This document shows positions 6,010-7,422 of a DNA stretch of 7,422 nucleotides, one piece after another. A model generated the notes under the pieces. The model was not told where the DNA came from. It did not search any database and saw only the letters and a program-made list of their open reading frames with translations. Location: NCBI GenBank assembly GCA_963933095.1, contig CAWVSV010000099.1:1-7422 (forward strand), given 5' to 3'. The translations under genes and the position numbers were made by a program. Each line of letters opens with the position of its first letter. Position 1 is the first letter of the stretch. The stretch is from UBA1124 sp963933095 (GTDB taxonomy: Bacteria; Pseudomonadota; Gammaproteobacteria; Pseudomonadales; Cellvibrionaceae).

Positions 6010-6585
6010 TTATGCTATTGGCTGCCCATTAGGGCAAAAAGAGTTTAAAAAGACCTCGCTGACGAGCAGCGGTTTATTGTCCAGATGAAAGACTGAGCGC
6101 CTACCCCATTGTGACTGGTTATGGGTGCGGTAGGCCGCAGGTAAGTAGCGCTCTCGACGACCGATCAGAGCTAATTCAATTTCGCTGCGGCGCATATTGG
6201 CATAACTGAACAGGTGGTGGCCGAGTGGGCGATTGTCGAGCCGTCGTAAAGCCCGCAAGCGGCCGGTTAAGGTGGATAGAGGGAGAACACTGCGGGCGAA
6301 CACCCAAGGCTGGCCGCAGCCGAATAGAATCACTTCGCGCACCAGTGCGCGCTGACCGCTTTTAAGCCCGAGTAATTGCTGTTCGCTGGGGTAAATGTTG
6401 GCTAGCGCTTGGCTTAACACCTCAACTCGAAAAACACCAGCGCTGGCCACTAGTAGCTCGGTGGTAAGCGAGCCGCGCCCCTGCAGCCACGGTTTGAGTT
6501 GGGTTGGAACCTGCCAGCGGGCAATAGTGGCGGTTTGCCAGCGCGGCTCGCGTTGAGCTAAATGAGGGGTGAAGCTGGGGGCCAA
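6010..6585 (-). CDS. ubiC: Chorismate lyase (chorismate–pyruvate lyase) UbiC
   Basis: UbiC is a cytoplasmic enzyme that splits chorismate into 4-hydroxybenzoate and pyruvate, the entry step to ubiquinone. Numbering from the TTG at 6585 (191 residues), family blocks are VREV (82-85) with Arg83 at the place of the substrate-binding arginine known from E. coli UbiC, PWVFARSVLP (93-102), RPLGHHLF (119-126), WGRRSVF (160-166) and LLVSEVFL (173-180) with Glu177 as the likely catalytic glutamate. The start is uncertain: TTG 6585 has AGGA six bases upstream, while an in-frame TTG at 6600 would add five residues but lacks a ribosome site. No ATG is available. It overlaps nothing and is followed after 13 bases by ubiA's GTG, so it is the first gene of a ubiCA unit and is divergent from hup. 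Confidence 0.95.
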   Translation of the reverse strand: MAPSFTPHLAQREPRWQTATIARWQVPTQLKPWLQGRGSLTTELLVASAGVFRVEVLSQALANIYPSEQQLLGLKSGQRALVREVILFGCGQPWVFARSVLPLSTLTGRLRALRRLDNRPLGHHLFSYANMRRSEIELALIGRRERYLPAAYRTHNQSQWGRRSVFHLDNKPLLVSEVFLNSFCPNGQPIA

Positions 6586-6657
6586 GTGAAATCCTGTCAA
6601 TAAGTGTCGCGAAAAGTGCAGTTTAACGGAAATTGGCCGCTATCGCTCAATCAAGGC

Positions 6658-6686
6658 TTTACCCCTGTGGCGCAGGTTGTTTTAAT
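6658..6686 (+). promoter_or_regulatory. Candidate promoter of the HU gene
   Basis: TTTACC (6658-6663, 4 of 6 to TTGACA) and TTTAAT (6681-6686, 5 of 6 to TATAAT) are separated by exactly 17 bases. The transcript would start near 6693, giving a leader of about 60 bases that includes the hairpin at 6717-6734. Confidence 0.45.
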
Positions 6687-6716
6687 GCGGCAGGATAAAA
6701 ATGTATGTTCCTATTT

Positions 6717-6734
6717 ATCACCGCTGTTGGTGAT
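6717..6734 (+). promoter_or_regulatory. Leader hairpin in front of the HU gene
   Basis: ATCACC (6717-6722) pairs perfectly with GGTGAT (6729-6734) around a six-base loop (GCTGTT), ending eight bases before the ribosome binding site AAAGGA (6742-6747). It has no U-run and is not a terminator. It could act as an mRNA stability or translation element, or as an operator in DNA; the sequence does not decide. Confidence 0.45.
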
Positions 6735-6754
6735 CACATTTAAAGGATGAAATT

Positions 6755-7030
6755 ATGCACAAGACTGAATTGGCCGCGGCCGTTGCCGACATTGCCGACA
6801 TCACTAAAGATAAAGCCGCCGATGTGGTTTCTGCTTTTGTCGATGAGATCACCAACGCTTTGAGCCGCGATGAGACCGTTAGCCTGATTGGTTTTGGATC
6901 ATTTAACCAGCGCCATCGCGCCGCGCGTACCGGTCGCAGCCCAAAGACTGGCGAAGAGATTCAAATTGCTGCCAGCACTAATGTTGGTTTTAAGCCAGGA
7001 AAATCTTTGAAAGATTCCGTAAACAGTTAA
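6755..7030 (+). CDS. hup: Nucleoid-associated DNA-binding protein HU
   Basis: This 91-residue protein has the standard HU length. HU dimers bend and compact DNA and support replication, recombination and transcription. The N-terminal helical half (MHKTELAAAVADIADITKDKA) is followed by LIGFGSF (44-50). The DNA-embracing arm is AARTGRSPKTGEEIQI (56-71) with the conserved RTGR-x-P loop, in which Pro63 sits where the intercalating proline does. GFKPGKSLKDSVN closes the fold. It resembles HU-beta more than IHF, which has a different arm tip. The ATG has AAAGGA seven bases upstream. It is transcribed away from ubiC and toward recG, with a strong palindromic terminator right after the stop. Confidence 0.96.
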   Translation: MHKTELAAAVADIADITKDKAADVVSAFVDEITNALSRDETVSLIGFGSFNQRHRAARTGRSPKTGEEIQIAASTNVGFKPGKSLKDSVNS

Positions 7031-7041
7031 TTTAGCTGTAG

Positions 7042-7087
7042 TTACGCATAAAAAATGGCAGCTTAGGCTGCCATTTTTTATGCGTAA
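7042..7087. terminator. Perfect palindromic bidirectional terminator
   Basis: Arms of 21 bases (7042-7062 and 7067-7087) are exact reverse complements around the loop TTAG. The GC core GGCAGC/GCTGCC is flanked by A6 and T6, so both strands read as a hairpin followed by six U. The symmetry extends eight bases beyond the T runs (TTACGCAT/ATGCGTAA). It lies between the HU stop (7030) and the stop of the convergent small gene (7105) and serves both. Confidence 0.9.
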
Positions 7088-7104
7088 GATTTGATTAATA
7101 GAGA

Positions 7105-7266
7105 TTAACCTCCGGCTATTTCCGCTGCTATAGCCTCTAGGTCGTCAGAAATCTTGAAGATTTTGTCGATGACCGCATGGACCTGCCCTGCTGCCAAGTT
7201 GAGATTGCTACAGATAGGCGCGAGAAGATCGAGTTCCGAACCTTTGCCTGTGTGAAAGTTGTTCAT
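7105..7266 (-). CDS. Unrecognised 53-residue protein downstream of recG
   Basis: A small gene follows recG on the same strand, 16 bases after its stop. The ATG at 7266-7264 has AGGGA seven bases upstream. An earlier in-frame ATG (7290) overlaps the recG stop codon and lacks such a site, so I prefer the later one. The protein starts MNNFHTGKGSELDLLAPICS and then has a helix-like stretch with hydrophobic residues at 3-4 spacing (Leu22, Leu24, Val29, Val32, Ile33, Ile36, Ile39, Leu43, Ile46, Ile50), which could be an amphipathic helix or coiled coil. It has one cysteine (Cys19), no signal peptide and no membrane segment. It is followed by a strong terminator. No family is recognised and no function is assigned. 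The ribosome site, operon position and terminator argue that it is real. Confidence 0.6.
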   Translation of the reverse strand: MNNFHTGKGSELDLLAPICSNLNLAAGQVHAVIDKIFKISDDLEAIAAEIAGG

Positions 7267-7282
7267 TTTGCGGTCCCTGAGT

Positions 7283-7422
7283 CTAGACATTGGCGTACAG
7301 GTCTTTACTGCCCAGCCAGCGATCTATAAGTGCATTGGCTTGTTCTGGGTATTGCTGCAGTAGCATTAACGCGGTCGATTTAACGCTGACCAGCATATGG
7401 CTATCACGTTGAATATCGGCAA
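7283..7422 (-). CDS. recG: ATP-dependent DNA helicase RecG, C-terminal end (partial)
   Basis: The minus-strand frame enters from the right edge and ends at TAG 7285-7283. The visible 45 residues include MLVSVKSTALMLLQQYPEQA and end ALIDRWLGSKDLYANV. This resembles the C-terminus of RecG, where an arginine/tryptophan-containing helix (xLIxRW) precedes a short tail containing a tyrosine. RecG remodels stalled replication forks and branched DNA. The assignment rests on this short tail and on the gene order recG–hup–ubiC known from Pseudomonas; the helicase motifs lie outside the window. Confidence 0.75.
   Translation of the reverse strand, partial: ADIQRDSHMLVSVKSTALMLLQQYPEQANALIDRWLGSKDLYANV

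Overview
The window looks like chromosomal DNA of a free-living gammaproteobacterium, probably marine and allied to the Pseudomonas/Cellvibrionales side of the class. The main evidence is the gene order recG – small gene – hup (divergent) – ubiC – ubiA – phoB – phoR. This matches the Pseudomonas arrangement, except that the rubredoxin genes I recall lying between hup and ubiC there are absent. Genus and species cannot be read from the sequence.

Layout from left to right. (1) Positions 1-354 hold a small tandem array of about 155-bp units. Each unit carries the 3' end of the same unrecognised protein module. The first is the end of a frame entering from outside the window. The second and third have no start codon, each sits in a different reading frame, and the third is degenerate. 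(2) At 440-1057 (+) is a DUF938-type SAM-dependent methyltransferase, closed by a hairpin at 1124-1154 that can end transcription from both sides. (3) On the minus strand, a FemAB-like/DUF482 acyltransferase-fold gene (2660-1512) is followed by a small lipoprotein gene (1444-1157). (4) A 284-bp spacer (2661-2944) contains a run of nine G and a candidate promoter. (5) The minus-strand block ubiC-ubiA-phoB-phoR covers 6585-2945. (6) A divergent HU gene (6755-7030, +) ends in a perfect 21-bp-arm palindromic terminator. It shares this with the convergent recG end and an unrecognised 53-codon gene.

How the genes work together. UbiC and UbiA catalyse the first two committed steps of ubiquinone synthesis (chorismate to 4-hydroxybenzoate, then its prenylation). 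They are tightly spaced and probably cotranscribed. PhoR and PhoB form the phosphate-starvation two-component system. A Pho-box-like site with a correctly spaced -10 lies just upstream of phoB, beside the ubiA stop, which suggests PhoB autoregulation. HU is a nucleoid protein with its own promoter.

Most of the window is ordinary housekeeping sequence. I see no defence system, CRISPR array, insertion sequence, tRNA or rRNA. The least explained part is the left-edge array of frame-shifted C-terminal modules. Next are the small gene behind recG and the G9 tract downstream of phoR. Five protein genes here appear to start with GTG or TTG.
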